A stretch of 64,000 nucleotides of DNA, from assembly GCA_022825895.1 (NCBI GenBank), contig JAJDVX010000001.1:1-64000 (forward strand). The letters run 5' to 3'. Position 1 is the stretch's first letter; every line of letters starts with the position of its first letter. The translations under genes were made by a program, and so were the position numbers. The stretch comes from Chloroflexota bacterium (GTDB lineage Bacteria > Chloroflexota > UBA11872). Shown piece by piece: positions 8,045-16,352 of this stretch. Below the pieces are notes generated by a model. That model did no database searches and had not been told where the DNA came from. It saw only the letters and a program-made list of their open reading frames with translations.

Positions 8045-8432
8045 ACTTTGAATCTAGCGCGCCCCGCCAACTCTGTCACGAGACTTTTCGAACCAGTACC
8101 ACGTGCCGATGTCTTGCCGCAGCACGCGGAATTCCTCGGTATCCAGGCTCGTCGGTTGTTAGGGCGCCGCGGATGCAGCAGCCTGCGCGGCGAGCCTGCA
8201 TGAATCACAACGTGGCTTGTAGGTCCATGGCCGATCCTGAGTCACGCAGTCTTTACCCGGGTGCCGACGACGTGTCCCGTGCACGGCTCCTTGAGGAGCG
8301 TTGGAGCATGCCGCGTTCGCTGGCTCGCGATGCGCGATGGCCGCTGAGTGCATCTGCGCTTCTCTCGTGTTGCCGACGTTGCCGTGCCATGCACCGGCGC
8401 CTTGCACGGCGCTCGGCGTCTCGAGATCAAAA

Positions 8433-8462
8433 TAGTAGAACTAATGTGTATTAGTTCTACTA
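8433..8462. repeat. perfect palindrome, 13-bp arms, 4-nt loop
   Basis: TAGTAGAACTAAT (8433-8445), loop GTGT, ATTAGTTCTACTA (8450-8462). All 13 pairs match, and the motif is A/T-rich inside G+C-rich DNA. No open gene flanks it closely and there is no T-tract. Candidates are an attachment/resolution site for the nearby recombinase, an operator, or a structured end of a lost element. Confidence 0.7.
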
Positions 8463-8844
8463 ACGAGGCCAGGGTCCCGGGAAGTCATGCCGCCAACGCC
8501 GCTGGCCGGTCACGTGTTCTCAGGCCTTGGAGTTCTTCCACGGCCGGAGCTCCATGCCAGCCGTGAACTCACGGCGTGCTCCGATCACACCTGGCGGTCC
8601 GTAAGAGCGGAAGCTTCATCATGCCTCGGCGCTGCCAAAGGAGTTGCAAGCAATGTCGCCGGCGGCAGGCGGGGACTGCATTGGATCCCTCGGCGCGGAC
8701 TAGGGCTAGGGCGTGCCGAAAGTCGCCGTCCTTGACCTGCCGAATCTGTGGCTCCTCAGCAATGTGCGGACACAGCGCGTTCGCAATCGGGCGCCTTGCC
8801 TGTCCACCGCCGGCACGGCGATACTCCGCGCCCATGCATTGTGC

Positions 8845-9270
8845 GTTATGTAAAGAACAGATTGAAGAACCAATAATGATGTCGAAGAGTCTGATGCCAC
8901 ATCAGCTTCCCTCCGCCTGCGCGCTGTACGCCGAAACTCCGGTCGTGACCTGTAGTAAGTGCCGTCCTAAGGCATCGCCATCGAGGCACGATCTGTGTTC
9001 CGCGGCCAGGTGGAACTCGTCGGCGGCAAACTGGCCCTTGTCGAGGTGTTCGTGCGCATCCGCGGCGTCATACGTCACGTCGAAGCTGAACTAGGTGTCT
9101 CCTACCTCACCGTCCGCGGACGACTCGAGGGCGTAACCGAGGCGCTGGCTCGTCAGCTGGTCAGCCCACCGGGAAGACGTCTCGCATAGCGGTCCGCGCC
9201 TCGTTCTCGACCGCCGGCTCACGCCCCGCCCCCGTACTCGCTTGCCCATCAGACGGCAAGTTATGTAAAG
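8845..9270. repeat. 11-bp direct repeats flanking the broken DUF2089 gene
   Basis: GTTATGTAAAG occurs at 8845-8855 and 9260-9270 in the same orientation, about 30 bp before and 70 bp after the DUF2089 pseudogene. In both copies CCCAT lies 9-10 nt upstream. This could be a target-site duplication or a pair of recombination sites, but chance remains possible: the same 11-mer also occurs within hyuA coding sequence at 44985-44995. Confidence 0.35.
8876..9189 (+). pseudogene. frameshifted DUF2089 zinc-ribbon/HTH protein
   Basis: Two frames together make one DUF2089 protein. The first part (from ATG 8876) reads MPHQLPSACALYAETPVVT then CSKCRP, matching the family N-terminal zinc ribbon. The second part, in the +2 frame from about 8978, reads IEARSVFRGQVEL and then LALVEVFVRIRG, VEAELGVSYLTVRGRLEG, the family helix-turn-helix end. 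The join falls near 8969-8982, so one frame slip separates the halves. The first CxxC has also decayed (CALY in place of the expected CxxC). Intact members are about 90-120 residues and probably bind DNA. A sequencing error is an alternative cause of the slip, but the lost cysteine favours true decay. Confidence 0.65.
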
Positions 9271-9277
9271 CTGACGT

Positions 9278-10528
9278 CTATGCATACTGCGTCAGGATGC
9301 CGGCCTGTCGCACCTGCTGCCACCGCTCCCCGAACGCGGGACTCCCGTCGTCTTCCTCGGTGGTCAACGTCACGCCACGCTCGAAGGCCGGCCGGCTGCC
9401 AGCCAGGAAGTCGGCTTCCATGTCGTCGTGTTCCGTGTACGCCACCGAAGAACCGTCCGCCCATCGGACGGTGTGGATCATCCGCGGCAACTCGTGCTGC
9501 GAAATGTCCGGCCGTCGCAGCCGTTCCAGCGCGTGCTCGTCCACCTCGATCCCCAGCCCCGGTGCTTCTGGAACCCGCATGTGACCGCGCCGAATCTCCA
9601 GCGGCTCTCGAATCAGGTCGTCCTGATAGGTATTCAGGCAGGTGATGGCCGGCCACTGGGCCGCCGGCAGCACCGCGCCCAAATGAGCGGTGAACGCCGT
9701 AGTGATCCCCGTACCCACAAGCTGCAGCCACAGCGGCATGTTCGCCTCGTCCGCCAGCGCTCCCTGGTGCATGGTGCGCGCCGCCCCCTGATTCAGCACC
9801 CAGCCGTCGCAGACGCCCTCCTTCACGGCCGTAAGAAACGGCGGATTGTCGAAGTGCATCGCCACTGGTCGCCGCAACTTCGCCCGCAGCGACCGGTTGC
9901 CTTCCACGTCGTGCTGCGGAATCGGTGTCTCGAAGAAATGCACCTTCGAGAACGCTTCCAGATTCTCAAGCACGTGCCCCGCTTGTCCGGCCGACACCAG
10001 CAGGCTGTTGAAATCCAGGTCGAACACGCAGTGGTCCGGGGTCGCGTCGCTGATCGCCCAGGTTGCCGCGCGCAGGTCGTGCCACGGCCGCGCCTTCAGC
10101 TTGAAGCTCGCGTAGCCGGCTGCCACTGCGTCCTGCGTCTCTCCTACCCACTCGTCCGGCGGCATGTCCCAGCACCACCAGGCGATCGGGCACCAGTCCC
10201 GCACCTTGTGACCAAGCAGGCGATATGCCGGCACCCCCAGCGCCTTGCCGGCCAGATCGAACAGCGCCTGCTGCAAGCCGGCCCCGAATCCGTCATCCCA
10301 CATCAACTCGGCCGGATGGCTCCCGATCGCTCGATCGGCGGCTTCGTCAGGCACCCGGCCCCAGGTGTAGTGCGGGACGGTCTCGCCCCAACCAACCAGC
10401 CCGTTGTCGGCCGTGACCTTGCACACCTCGATGATCGACCAGTCCGCACACTTCCGGCGCATGTGCCGCCCTGGCCGTTCCGTGTGCCCGGCGTCAACTG
10501 GGATTCGTTCAACCGAGACTATCTTCAT
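9278..10528 (-). CDS. mandelate racemase/enolase-superfamily enzyme
   Basis: A 416-residue sugar-acid dehydratase or racemase-type protein of the enolase superfamily. The N-terminal capping domain starts MKIVSVERIPVDAGHTERPG. The barrel has the K-x-K base motif FKLKARPW near residue 155, a metal-ligand Asp in VFDLDFN and Glu in FFETPIPQ; a third ligand is probably the Asp of AMHFDNPP. The frame extends 13 codons further upstream, but ATG 10528 gives the family start. Members act on acid sugars or amino-acid derivatives by removing the proton alpha to a carboxylate; the substrate cannot be read here. It stands alone, downstream of the GNAT gene. Confidence 0.85.
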   Translation of the reverse strand: MKIVSVERIPVDAGHTERPGRHMRRKCADWSIIEVCKVTADNGLVGWGETVPHYTWGRVPDEAADRAIGSHPAELMWDDGFGAGLQQALFDLAGKALGVPAYRLLGHKVRDWCPIAWWCWDMPPDEWVGETQDAVAAGYASFKLKARPWHDLRAATWAISDATPDHCVFDLDFNSLLVSAGQAGHVLENLEAFSKVHFFETPIPQHDVEGNRSLRAKLRRPVAMHFDNPPFLTAVKEGVCDGWVLNQGAARTMHQGALADEANMPLWLQLVGTGITTAFTAHLGAVLPAAQWPAITCLNTYQDDLIREPLEIRRGHMRVPEAPGLGIEVDEHALERLRRPDISQHELPRMIHTVRWADGSSVAYTEHDDMEADFLAGSRPAFERGVTLTTEEDDGSPAFGERWQQVRQAGILTQYA

Positions 10529-10660
10529 ATCTGCCGTCCTACCCCCTAAGACGCGGGAGTGTCGCACTCCGGCGTAGAACCAGCTTTGTTCGGCAATGAG
10601 CGGAGTGGTGGCTTGCTTCGGTCAGCGTGCGATCAATCCACTCGCGAAGTCCGCACGCCA

Positions 10661-11509
10661 CTACAAGTCCGGCCTTGGCTCAATGTCCTGGTTCATCGCC
10701 CAGGCTGGGTAGTAATTCACCAGTCTCGCGCCTGGATACGGCCTCCCAAGCGGCTGGGCTGGCATTGGGAATGCGCCGCCGAATGCGTCAAAGGACATCA
10801 TCAGGGTGTACGAATAGCGCAGCCCGGCCGACCGTAGCGTGCGTGCCGACGGAATATTCCACGGAGAGGTCGTAGCCAGCGCCAGGTTTCCCCGCTCGAT
10901 GATCGCCGAACCCGCTGCGCCAACGACGGCGCGGCCTAATCCGGCGCCCCGGGCCTCGGGCATCACGTCCATTCCGATCTCCTCAACGCCCTCGCCGTAG
11001 TGGTTAACGCCGGCCAGCGCGATTAGTTCGCCGTCCTCAATCACGCCGTACCCTTCATGGGCTTCCCCGTCGTAGCAGTGCCAAAAGCGCGAATAGTTCA
11101 CATCCGCCAGGTCATCAGGTCCAAGCCGGACGACCCGAGGATCTTCCGGATCATTCCAGGTCGACGCGTCGCCAAAAAAGAAAAACACAGGCCCCCACGC
11201 GCTCTGCCCGTCGGGCTGCGTAACCCGTGCAAGCTCATAGGCGCCGAAAACGGAGAACAGCATCTCCGCGTGCATGTCCGTCACCAACGGCCGCAGCACC
11301 GGCAGCCAGTCGCTCCGCGCACTCACTAGCGATCCACGGTCCAGCCGAATGGCGGCCAACGCCGGCCCTTTGGCGTCCGGAGGCCGACCGATTACAGGAA
11401 TCGGGTTTGAGCCAAAAGCGTCCAGACCAGCGCAGACCGTGGACTCAACCGTCGCCACCACTCGCGGCGAAAGGAACGGGCGCCAAGAATCGTAGAGGCT
11501 TTGGGTCAT
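10661..11509 (-). CDS. GNAT-family N-acetyltransferase
   Basis: A 282-residue protein whose C-terminal third (about 150-260) is a GNAT fold. The acetyl-CoA pyrophosphate loop is ARGAGLGRA (186-194), preceded by the strand EEIGMDVMPE and followed by the SPWNIPSARTLRSAGL helix typical of the last part of the fold. The N-terminal 140 residues are not recognisable and may form a second, degenerate GNAT-like domain, as in other double-length members. Substrate unknown. The gene lies 43 nt downstream of the HNH gene on the same strand and could be transcribed with it. Confidence 0.75.
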   Translation of the reverse strand: MTQSLYDSWRPFLSPRVVATVESTVCAGLDAFGSNPIPVIGRPPDAKGPALAAIRLDRGSLVSARSDWLPVLRPLVTDMHAEMLFSVFGAYELARVTQPDGQSAWGPVFFFFGDASTWNDPEDPRVVRLGPDDLADVNYSRFWHCYDGEAHEGYGVIEDGELIALAGVNHYGEGVEEIGMDVMPEARGAGLGRAVVGAAGSAIIERGNLALATTSPWNIPSARTLRSAGLRYSYTLMMSFDAFGGAFPMPAQPLGRPYPGARLVNYYPAWAMNQDIEPRPDL

Positions 11510-11552
11510 GGGCTTTGTGATCCCTTCTCGGTTCGACCCACGTTGGAGCGAC

Positions 11553-12077
11553 CTAGCTGGCTTGGCGTAACTGCAGGGGCAGATAGGGCGCCCACGCCGG
11601 ATCCAGCGCGCCCGTAATGAACCGGCCCATCAGATGCGAGTATGGCGACCGCGGATGCGTAGGGCGACGGCGAAGCCGCATGTTGGCGTCGCTGGGCGTG
11701 CGGCCGGCCTTGCGCAGATTGCAGGGTCGGCAAGCCGTCACCAGGTTGTCCCACCGGCGTCGCCCGCCGAGACGCCTTGGCATTACGTGGTCAATTGTCA
11801 TATTCGTGTCGCGCGTACCGCAGTACTGACAGGTGTGGGCATCGCGCACCAGGACCTCGCGGCGGCTCAATCTGATCGTCGGTCGCGGTCGGCGCACGTA
11901 GTACCGCAGCCGGATGACGCTAGGCCGTGGAACGTCGCGGGCAGGCGTCCGCAGCGGTCGTTCGTGGTGGGCCAGCGGTTCGGCCTTGCCCTTGGCCAGC
12001 AGCACGATCGCGCGTCGCACGCGGCAGACGTTCAGCGGCTCGTAGTTCTGGTTCAACAGCAGAACGGGCGTATCCAC
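11553..12077 (-). CDS. HNH endonuclease
   Basis: A 174-residue HNH protein of the solitary chromosomal type. N-terminal MDTPVLLLNQNYEPLNVCRVRRA is followed by the HNH zinc domain: CQYC (83-86), Asp-His (96-97) in TIDHVMPRRLGG, Asn111 in WDNLV and CRPC (116-119). The GTG at 12077 was chosen because VLLLNQNYEPLNV is the usual family N-terminus; the open frame continues far upstream but without family sequence. Similar proteins occur widely outside phage and restriction loci and their DNA substrate is unknown. It diverges from the DUF2344 gene across about 115 bp that must carry promoters for both. Confidence 0.85.
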   Translation of the reverse strand: MDTPVLLLNQNYEPLNVCRVRRAIVLLAKGKAEPLAHHERPLRTPARDVPRPSVIRLRYYVRRPRPTIRLSRREVLVRDAHTCQYCGTRDTNMTIDHVMPRRLGGRRRWDNLVTACRPCNLRKAGRTPSDANMRLRRRPTHPRSPYSHLMGRFITGALDPAWAPYLPLQLRQAS

Positions 12078-12191
12078 AGGCCCCCGACGCGTCGCGCGTA
12101 GCCGCGGCCATAGTACAGGTCGACCACCGGTCGGGACTCGCCGGCACCGAATCTCCCAGTGCTCAACCGCCGCCGAGACATATCCTTGCGC

Positions 12192-12827
12192 GTGGCAACA
12201 GATCAACACGCGCCGGACCACTGGTACCTGGTCCGATTCACTAAACAAGGTGCCGCGCGCTTCCTTTCCCAGCACGACGTGCGACGTGCCTGGGAGCGCG
12301 TAACCCGTCGCGCCGGTCTGCCGTTGGCCTACAGCCGCGGCTTCAGCCCCAAGCCGCGGCTCAGCTTTGGACCGCCGCTTCCGGTCGGGGCTGAAGGTCG
12401 TCGCGAGTACATGACCATGGCCCTGCGCGACTCGCTGGACGCCACGGAGGTAAAAGAGCGTCTGGCCGCCGGAGCCATTCCAGGCATGGCGGTCGTTGAA
12501 GTCGTCAGTGCGCCCGGCCGCCGGGTCCACACCACCTGGGCAACCTACGAAATCACCGTTAATCCGCCCCCGCCCGACCTGGCCGACCGGGTTGAACGCT
12601 TGCTGGCGCTTGACGCTGTGGAAATCGAGCGTGCCCGCGACCCGGAGGGCGTGAAGCGCGATATCCGGCCGGGAATCAGATCACTGCAATCTCTGCATGG
12701 CAAGCTCGTTGCCTGCCTGCGAATCGCCCAGGACCAGATCGTGACTTCCCGCGACCTCGCCCTCGCCCTTCACATCGAACCCGCCACAACCGTCCGCACC
12801 GACATTGAGCTCAAGCTCGTCGGCTGA
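12192..12827 (+). CDS. DUF2344 protein (radical-SAM-associated, TIGR03936-type)
   Basis: A 211-residue protein starting at GTG with WYLVRFTKQGAARFLSQHD, then AGLPLAYSRGFSPKPRLSFGPPLPVG, the strong signature of DUF2344. The family is normally fused to, or directly beside, a B12-binding radical SAM protein, often near rne/rng, rplU and rpmA. Here none of these is next to it: upstream is a divergent HNH gene and downstream a kinase-like gene. The partner must be elsewhere or the protein works alone. Its end overlaps the kinase-like gene by 23 nt. Confidence 0.85.
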   Translation: MATDQHAPDHWYLVRFTKQGAARFLSQHDVRRAWERVTRRAGLPLAYSRGFSPKPRLSFGPPLPVGAEGRREYMTMALRDSLDATEVKERLAAGAIPGMAVVEVVSAPGRRVHTTWATYEITVNPPPPDLADRVERLLALDAVEIERARDPEGVKRDIRPGIRSLQSLHGKLVACLRIAQDQIVTSRDLALALHIEPATTVRTDIELKLVG

Positions 12828-13713
12828 AACGAAAGCGCGGCTCGCGGCCGTGCTGGCCGCTGCCGGTCAGTCGACTGCACACCGGAGACTCACGCGCGTC
12901 CGTCCGGGTCTCTGGCGCTTCAGCGGACGACAAGCCGATCTGGCCATTAAGCTCTTTGGCGGATCGAACGCCATTGAGCGTTTCCGCACCGAGGCGGCGC
13001 TTTACCGCGAACTCGGTCGAGTGGGCGCACCCGTCCCCGGCCTGGTTGTCACCCACGAGAGGTCGATCGCCGTGGCCAGAACGTGGGTTCCGGGCCTGAC
13101 CCTGTACGAGCACCTGCTGGCCGACGAGCCGCCTAACCAAACCGCGGCAGAGGCGGTTCGTGATGCCTGGCGGCAACTGACCAACGCGCTGACTCCGTGG
13201 GACGCACGCATTGACCCGACCCGTCGTCTGGCCGCCCGACGAAAGCGCGGCCTGGAACTTGGCGCCGTCACCCAAGCCATAGTGGACTGCTTTCCGACGA
13301 TTCCCGCCGAGGCGATTCACGACCTGCGTGAAACCGTAGCCACCGCTGACCCGGCTGTGCTTCCGCTGGACGCCTCGCCCTCCAACATCATCCTCGATGG
13401 AGGCCTGGTCACGTTCATTGACCTGGAGTTGCTCGGTCTTGACTTCGCGGATTGGACGTACGGGAAGTACGTAACGGCAATTGACGCGGCCGGTGCCGTG
13501 CGGAGCCTCGCCACCAGCCACCCGGACGAACCGGCGCCAGGCCTTGATGCGGCGGTGACGCTCCTGGCCTTGGCTCGGGCCGCCGGCCTGTGGGACGCTC
13601 CCCGAATCGAGCCCGAGGCACTGTCGGGCCTGCTGCCCGGTCGATCACTGGCGTCCAGGCGGGTACTGCAATGCCTTGGTCTAGAATCAAGCGTCACGTC
13701 CGATAGCGGATAG
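12805..13713 (+). CDS. aminoglycoside-phosphotransferase-like kinase
   Basis: A 302-residue protein with a protein-kinase-like fold of the APH/choline-kinase type. Lys49 in LAIKLF is the likely ATP-binding lysine, LPLDASPSNII (Asp189, Asn194) is the catalytic loop and FIDLELLG (Asp206) the metal-binding motif. The His of the usual HGD catalytic triad is replaced (LPLD), so activity on small-molecule hydroxyls is likely but unproven. The TTG start lies inside the end of the DUF2344 gene, so the two may be translated together. Substrate unknown; it is too divergent to call an antibiotic-resistance gene. Confidence 0.65.
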   Translation: MSSSSSAETKARLAAVLAAAGQSTAHRRLTRVRPGLWRFSGRQADLAIKLFGGSNAIERFRTEAALYRELGRVGAPVPGLVVTHERSIAVARTWVPGLTLYEHLLADEPPNQTAAEAVRDAWRQLTNALTPWDARIDPTRRLAARRKRGLELGAVTQAIVDCFPTIPAEAIHDLRETVATADPAVLPLDASPSNIILDGGLVTFIDLELLGLDFADWTYGKYVTAIDAAGAVRSLATSHPDEPAPGLDAAVTLLALARAAGLWDAPRIEPEALSGLLPGRSLASRRVLQCLGLESSVTSDSG

Positions 13714-13729
13714 CGGAAACGAGCGAGCA

Positions 13730-14023
13730 ATGGCTGCTAGCAACGAGTCCGGGGCCAACCAGACCTTCCAGCCGAGGGGACGCGATCTGGTGATCGGCGG
13801 TATTCCATGGATTGCCCGGATGTCGGACAAGGCCCGCGCCAAGGCCGACGGCACCATCGACGACTACATCTACCCGTGCCCAATCGACCGCCGGGTTCTC
13901 GGCGAGCTTGGAATGAGCGCGGACGAATTTATGGAAATCGCGGTGGATTCCGGCACGGACGCCGAGTTAGTTCGCCAGGTGCGCGAACGCCGCCGGTCGC
14001 CCGAGCCGGCAGCTGGTGCCTGA
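13730..14023 (+). CDS. DUF5069 small protein
   Basis: A 97-residue cytoplasmic protein. The pattern Arg-Asp-Leu-x-x-Gly-Gly-x-x-x-x-Ala-Arg-Met-x-Asp-Lys-Ala-Arg-Ala followed by DDYIYPCPIDRRVLGELGMS and a short acidic end matches DUF5069, a family of small proteins of unknown function. It starts at ATG 13730, 16 nt after the kinase-like gene, and its end overlaps the Nif3-like gene by 8 nt, so it belongs to the same transcription unit. No catalytic residues are known for the family. Confidence 0.75.
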   Translation: MAASNESGANQTFQPRGRDLVIGGIPWIARMSDKARAKADGTIDDYIYPCPIDRRVLGELGMSADEFMEIAVDSGTDAELVRQVRERRRSPEPAAGA

Positions 14024-14780
14024 GTCCAGCAACGACGTCGTCGCCTATCTGGATCGGGTCCTAGAGCTTCAGGCCTTTCCTGACTACGGCCCAATGGGCC
14101 TGCAGGTCCACGGCCGTGAAGTGGTCGAAACGGTGGTTACGGCCGTGTCGGCCAGTCGCGCTCTATTCGAAGTCGCGGCGGAACGAGACGCCGGATTAGT
14201 GGTCGTGCATCACGGCTTGTTCTGGGACAAGGATTCCCGGGTGATCGACCCTATGCTTCGCGAACGACTGCGACTGCTCTTCGATCACGACATCAACCTT
14301 GCGGCCTACCACCTCGCCCTTGACGGCCACCCGACGCTCGGCAACAACGCACGCATCATCGATGCGCTTGGTTTCCGGAAGGAACATGTGGGCTTTGCAC
14401 ATGTCGGTGACCGGCCCGTGGGATGGTTCGGCTCCGCGTTCCACCCGGTTCCCGCCGACGAGTTTGTGCAGCGAGTTCAAGACGTGATCGGCCCCTTGCA
14501 TGCTTACTACGCCAACGGCCCCTCCGAGATTCGGCGCATCGCCGTCTGCAGCGGGGGCGGTCCCAGCGACTTCCCCGAGGCCGTGGCCAGGGGCTGCGAC
14601 GCGTTCGTGACCGGCGACATGTTCGAGCCTGTTGAAATGTGGAGCCGGGAGCTGGGCGCGCACTTCCTTGCCGCCGGACACTACGCCACCGAGGTCTTTG
14701 GCGTTCAGGCGCTGGCGGAACTGATTTCAGCTGAACTGAACTGCACCGCCGAATTCGTGGATCTTCCCACCAACGCCTAG
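14016..14780 (+). CDS. Nif3-like dinuclear metal-centre protein
   Basis: A 254-residue protein of the Nif3/YbgI/DUF34 family (often annotated GTP cyclohydrolase 1 type 2), which forms hexamers with two metals per subunit. Metal-site motifs are visible: VVHHGLFWDKDSR near residue 67, YHLALDGHPTLGNN near residue 95 and HYATEVFGVQAL near residue 228. Family members without the inserted PII-like domain are this length. The true reaction is unsettled; metal chaperone and hydrolase roles have been proposed. It begins at GTG in an 8-nt overlap with the DUF5069 gene and converges on a membrane-protein gene with overlapping stops. Confidence 0.9.
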   Translation: MPESSNDVVAYLDRVLELQAFPDYGPMGLQVHGREVVETVVTAVSASRALFEVAAERDAGLVVVHHGLFWDKDSRVIDPMLRERLRLLFDHDINLAAYHLALDGHPTLGNNARIIDALGFRKEHVGFAHVGDRPVGWFGSAFHPVPADEFVQRVQDVIGPLHAYYANGPSEIRRIAVCSGGGPSDFPEAVARGCDAFVTGDMFEPVEMWSRELGAHFLAAGHYATEVFGVQALAELISAELNCTAEFVDLPTNA

Positions 14781-15421
14781 CCGGCCCGGCGAGCGGCGGC
14801 ACTCGCTTCGATCACGCCAACGGCCTGGCGCGCCGCCGGAATCGCAAGCGATCGTGTAAGCAAACTTGCCGTTACGAATACGAGCAGCGAGACAGCCAGC
14901 GCCGCAAGTGATGCGTTGGCAGATTCACCGGTCGCCGCCGTGCGACCGAGTTCAACGGCCGCCGCGAGGCTCGCAAGAGATGAGGCAAGCCAGGCACCGC
15001 GGACGGCGACGTAAACGAACGTTAGAGGCGCTGCCGCCAGCACATTGACGCCGTGGCTCCGCAGCCGGGGATAGCGGAGGGCGCCAACAGCGCCGTCTCG
15101 GTCATTTGCTGCGGCGTGCACGGCACTACCTGGGCTGGCCTCGGCCACCAGCGCCTCGAACGCCCGCAAGCGTCCCGGCAGCCGCCAGAAGGCTTCGTAG
15201 TCCACCGCCAGGTTAGTCATGGTCCAGCCGAAGAAATAACCAATGAGCACGATGGCCAGCAAGTAGATGACCGGCAAACTGGCGCCCCAACTACTCGGAT
15301 CCTCAGGTCTGAGGAATCCGTCGGCTACCGCGCCCAACGCGTACAGCGGACCTGTCCCCACCGCCGTAAAGATCAGGATGATGACCAGCGCCTCAACGAG
15401 GTCATGTCGTAACGATCGCAT
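14777..15421 (-). CDS. multi-pass membrane protein, unknown
   Basis: A 214-residue protein, not recognised. Hydrophobic segments near residues 10-30, 48-72, 125-150 and 172-195 suggest four membrane helices with a soluble loop (about 75-120) in between. The N-terminus MRSLRHDLVEALVIILIFTA makes a good first helix with a basic start. No catalytic motif is visible. The stop overlaps that of the Nif3-like gene on the other strand. It may share a transcript with the putative secreted protein gene upstream (84 nt apart). Confidence 0.6.
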   Translation of the reverse strand: MRSLRHDLVEALVIILIFTAVGTGPLYALGAVADGFLRPEDPSSWGASLPVIYLLAIVLIGYFFGWTMTNLAVDYEAFWRLPGRLRAFEALVAEASPGSAVHAAANDRDGAVGALRYPRLRSHGVNVLAAAPLTFVYVAVRGAWLASSLASLAAAVELGRTAATGESANASLAALAVSLLVFVTASLLTRSLAIPAARQAVGVIEASAAARRAG

Positions 15422-15505
15422 TCCACCCTCACCGGGCCGGACCCTCCGGCTCCGACGCGAATACTCTACCCGCGCGGCGCCGGCGGCCAGGCCGGGTGAA
15501 GTGCT

Positions 15506-16189
15506 CTAAGACCCAGATCGCGACCGCGCGCGCATGCCTTCCAGCATCTCCGACAGGCGAACGTCAAGCAGATCCATCGACTGCGCGACATATCCGTCGC
15601 CCGCACGCTCGGCGATCACAATGGCTGGTGCGCCGACCTCCGGCCGGGTTTCCTGACTGAGCTGGCCGATGTCGATGGTCACCTCGTTTCCGAGAACCGT
15701 GAACATCTCAATGGCGCCATCGCGAACGGCCGTCACTTCTCCAACGGCGATCACCATGCCGCCAGGCCGCGCGACCTGCTGCCGGGGCTGTGTGCGCTCT
15801 ACTCCGCGCAGGTGCGGCGAGTCACCGTGGAAGAAGGAACGTGGCAGCTCACGAATCCGCGGGATAACGACTACCCGCCTCGGCCCCCACCAGTCGTGAT
15901 ACCAACCGCGACCGTCCGCACCGCGCTTGAATCGTTCAGCATCGCGCGTGTTCTCGCCATGCCGAGAGCGATCGGCGCTGTCCTTGCCCTCAGTACGCTT
16001 GAACTGGGGCGACGCGACCTTCGCCGCCGACTCGATCTTTGCTCGTTCCATGTGACTAGCGACCTCTCGAGAGTCGCCGCCCGACGCACCGCGCGCCAAG
16101 GCAAGCCCGAGCGCGGACCCGCCGACGGCCAACGAAATGACCGCCAAGACAATCAACGACGTCAGACGAGCTGAAAACTGCCACCTCAT
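15506..16189 (-). CDS. membrane-anchored or secreted protein, unknown
   Basis: A 227-residue protein with a basic N-terminus and one hydrophobic segment (about 10-33, SLIVLAVISLAVGGSALGLALARG) that is a signal anchor or signal peptide. It is followed by a low-complexity charged linker (about 40-100) and a C-terminal domain (about 140-210) with small beta-strand stretches: GMVIAVGEVTAVRDGAIEMF and NEVTIDIGQ. This resembles the OB-like DUF5666 type, but only weakly. An 11-bp-arm inverted repeat lies 36-69 nt upstream of the ATG and may be its operator. Function unknown. Confidence 0.6.
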   Translation of the reverse strand: MRWQFSARLTSLIVLAVISLAVGGSALGLALARGASGGDSREVASHMERAKIESAAKVASPQFKRTEGKDSADRSRHGENTRDAERFKRGADGRGWYHDWWGPRRVVVIPRIRELPRSFFHGDSPHLRGVERTQPRQQVARPGGMVIAVGEVTAVRDGAIEMFTVLGNEVTIDIGQLSQETRPEVGAPAIVIAERAGDGYVAQSMDLLDVRLSEMLEGMRARSRSGS

Positions 16190-16224
16190 AGCAACACCAA
16201 CAAAGATAATCGCGTCAGAATCAT

Positions 16225-16258
16225 CGTCTCACGATTACGGCAGCCCTATCGTGAGACG
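16225..16258. promoter_or_regulatory. inverted repeat, 11-bp arms, upstream of envelope gene
   Basis: CGTCTCACGAT (16225-16235) and ATCGTGAGACG (16248-16258) are perfectly complementary with a 12-nt spacer. It lies between the divergent start at 16189 and the tRNA gene at 16353. The arm spacing of about two helical turns fits a dimeric repressor or activator site better than a terminator. Confidence 0.5.
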
Positions 16259-16352
16259 GCTCACGTTTTGCCCCGGAGTCCCTCGGGTCGCCGACCTGAT
16301 GTTGCTACCATCATGAGCGTCGCTCGCGGGCTCTAACTCCGCGAACGCGCGA

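Larger units (their letters stand above)
7990..9277. other. 1.3-kb gene-poor region beside the recombinase
   Basis: Contains a small inverted repeat just upstream of the recombinase, a perfect 13-bp-arm palindrome (8433-8462), two identical 11-mers (8845-8855, 9260-9270) and a frameshifted DUF2089 gene between them. Other frames that stay open have protein sequences with no domain-like features, and from 8045 to 8840 I see no supportable gene. The composition looks more A/T-rich in patches than its neighbours. This fits a decayed mobile or recently rearranged segment. Confidence 0.55.

Noticed and set aside
7738-8454. 238-codon frame over the recombinase start and beyond
   Set aside because: Half is antisense to the recombinase and the rest has no protein-like pattern.
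8576-9094. 172-codon frame in the gene-poor region with many Cys
   Set aside because: Only its last part matches anything (the first half of the broken DUF2089 gene); the earlier part has no family character.
12805-13713. Aminoglycoside resistance kinase
   Set aside because: Catalytic loop differs (LPLD for HGD) and similarity is only at fold level.
16261-16352. tRNA-Lys promoter with TTGCCC and TACCAT
   Set aside because: The two hexamers are about 32 nt apart, too far for one promoter.
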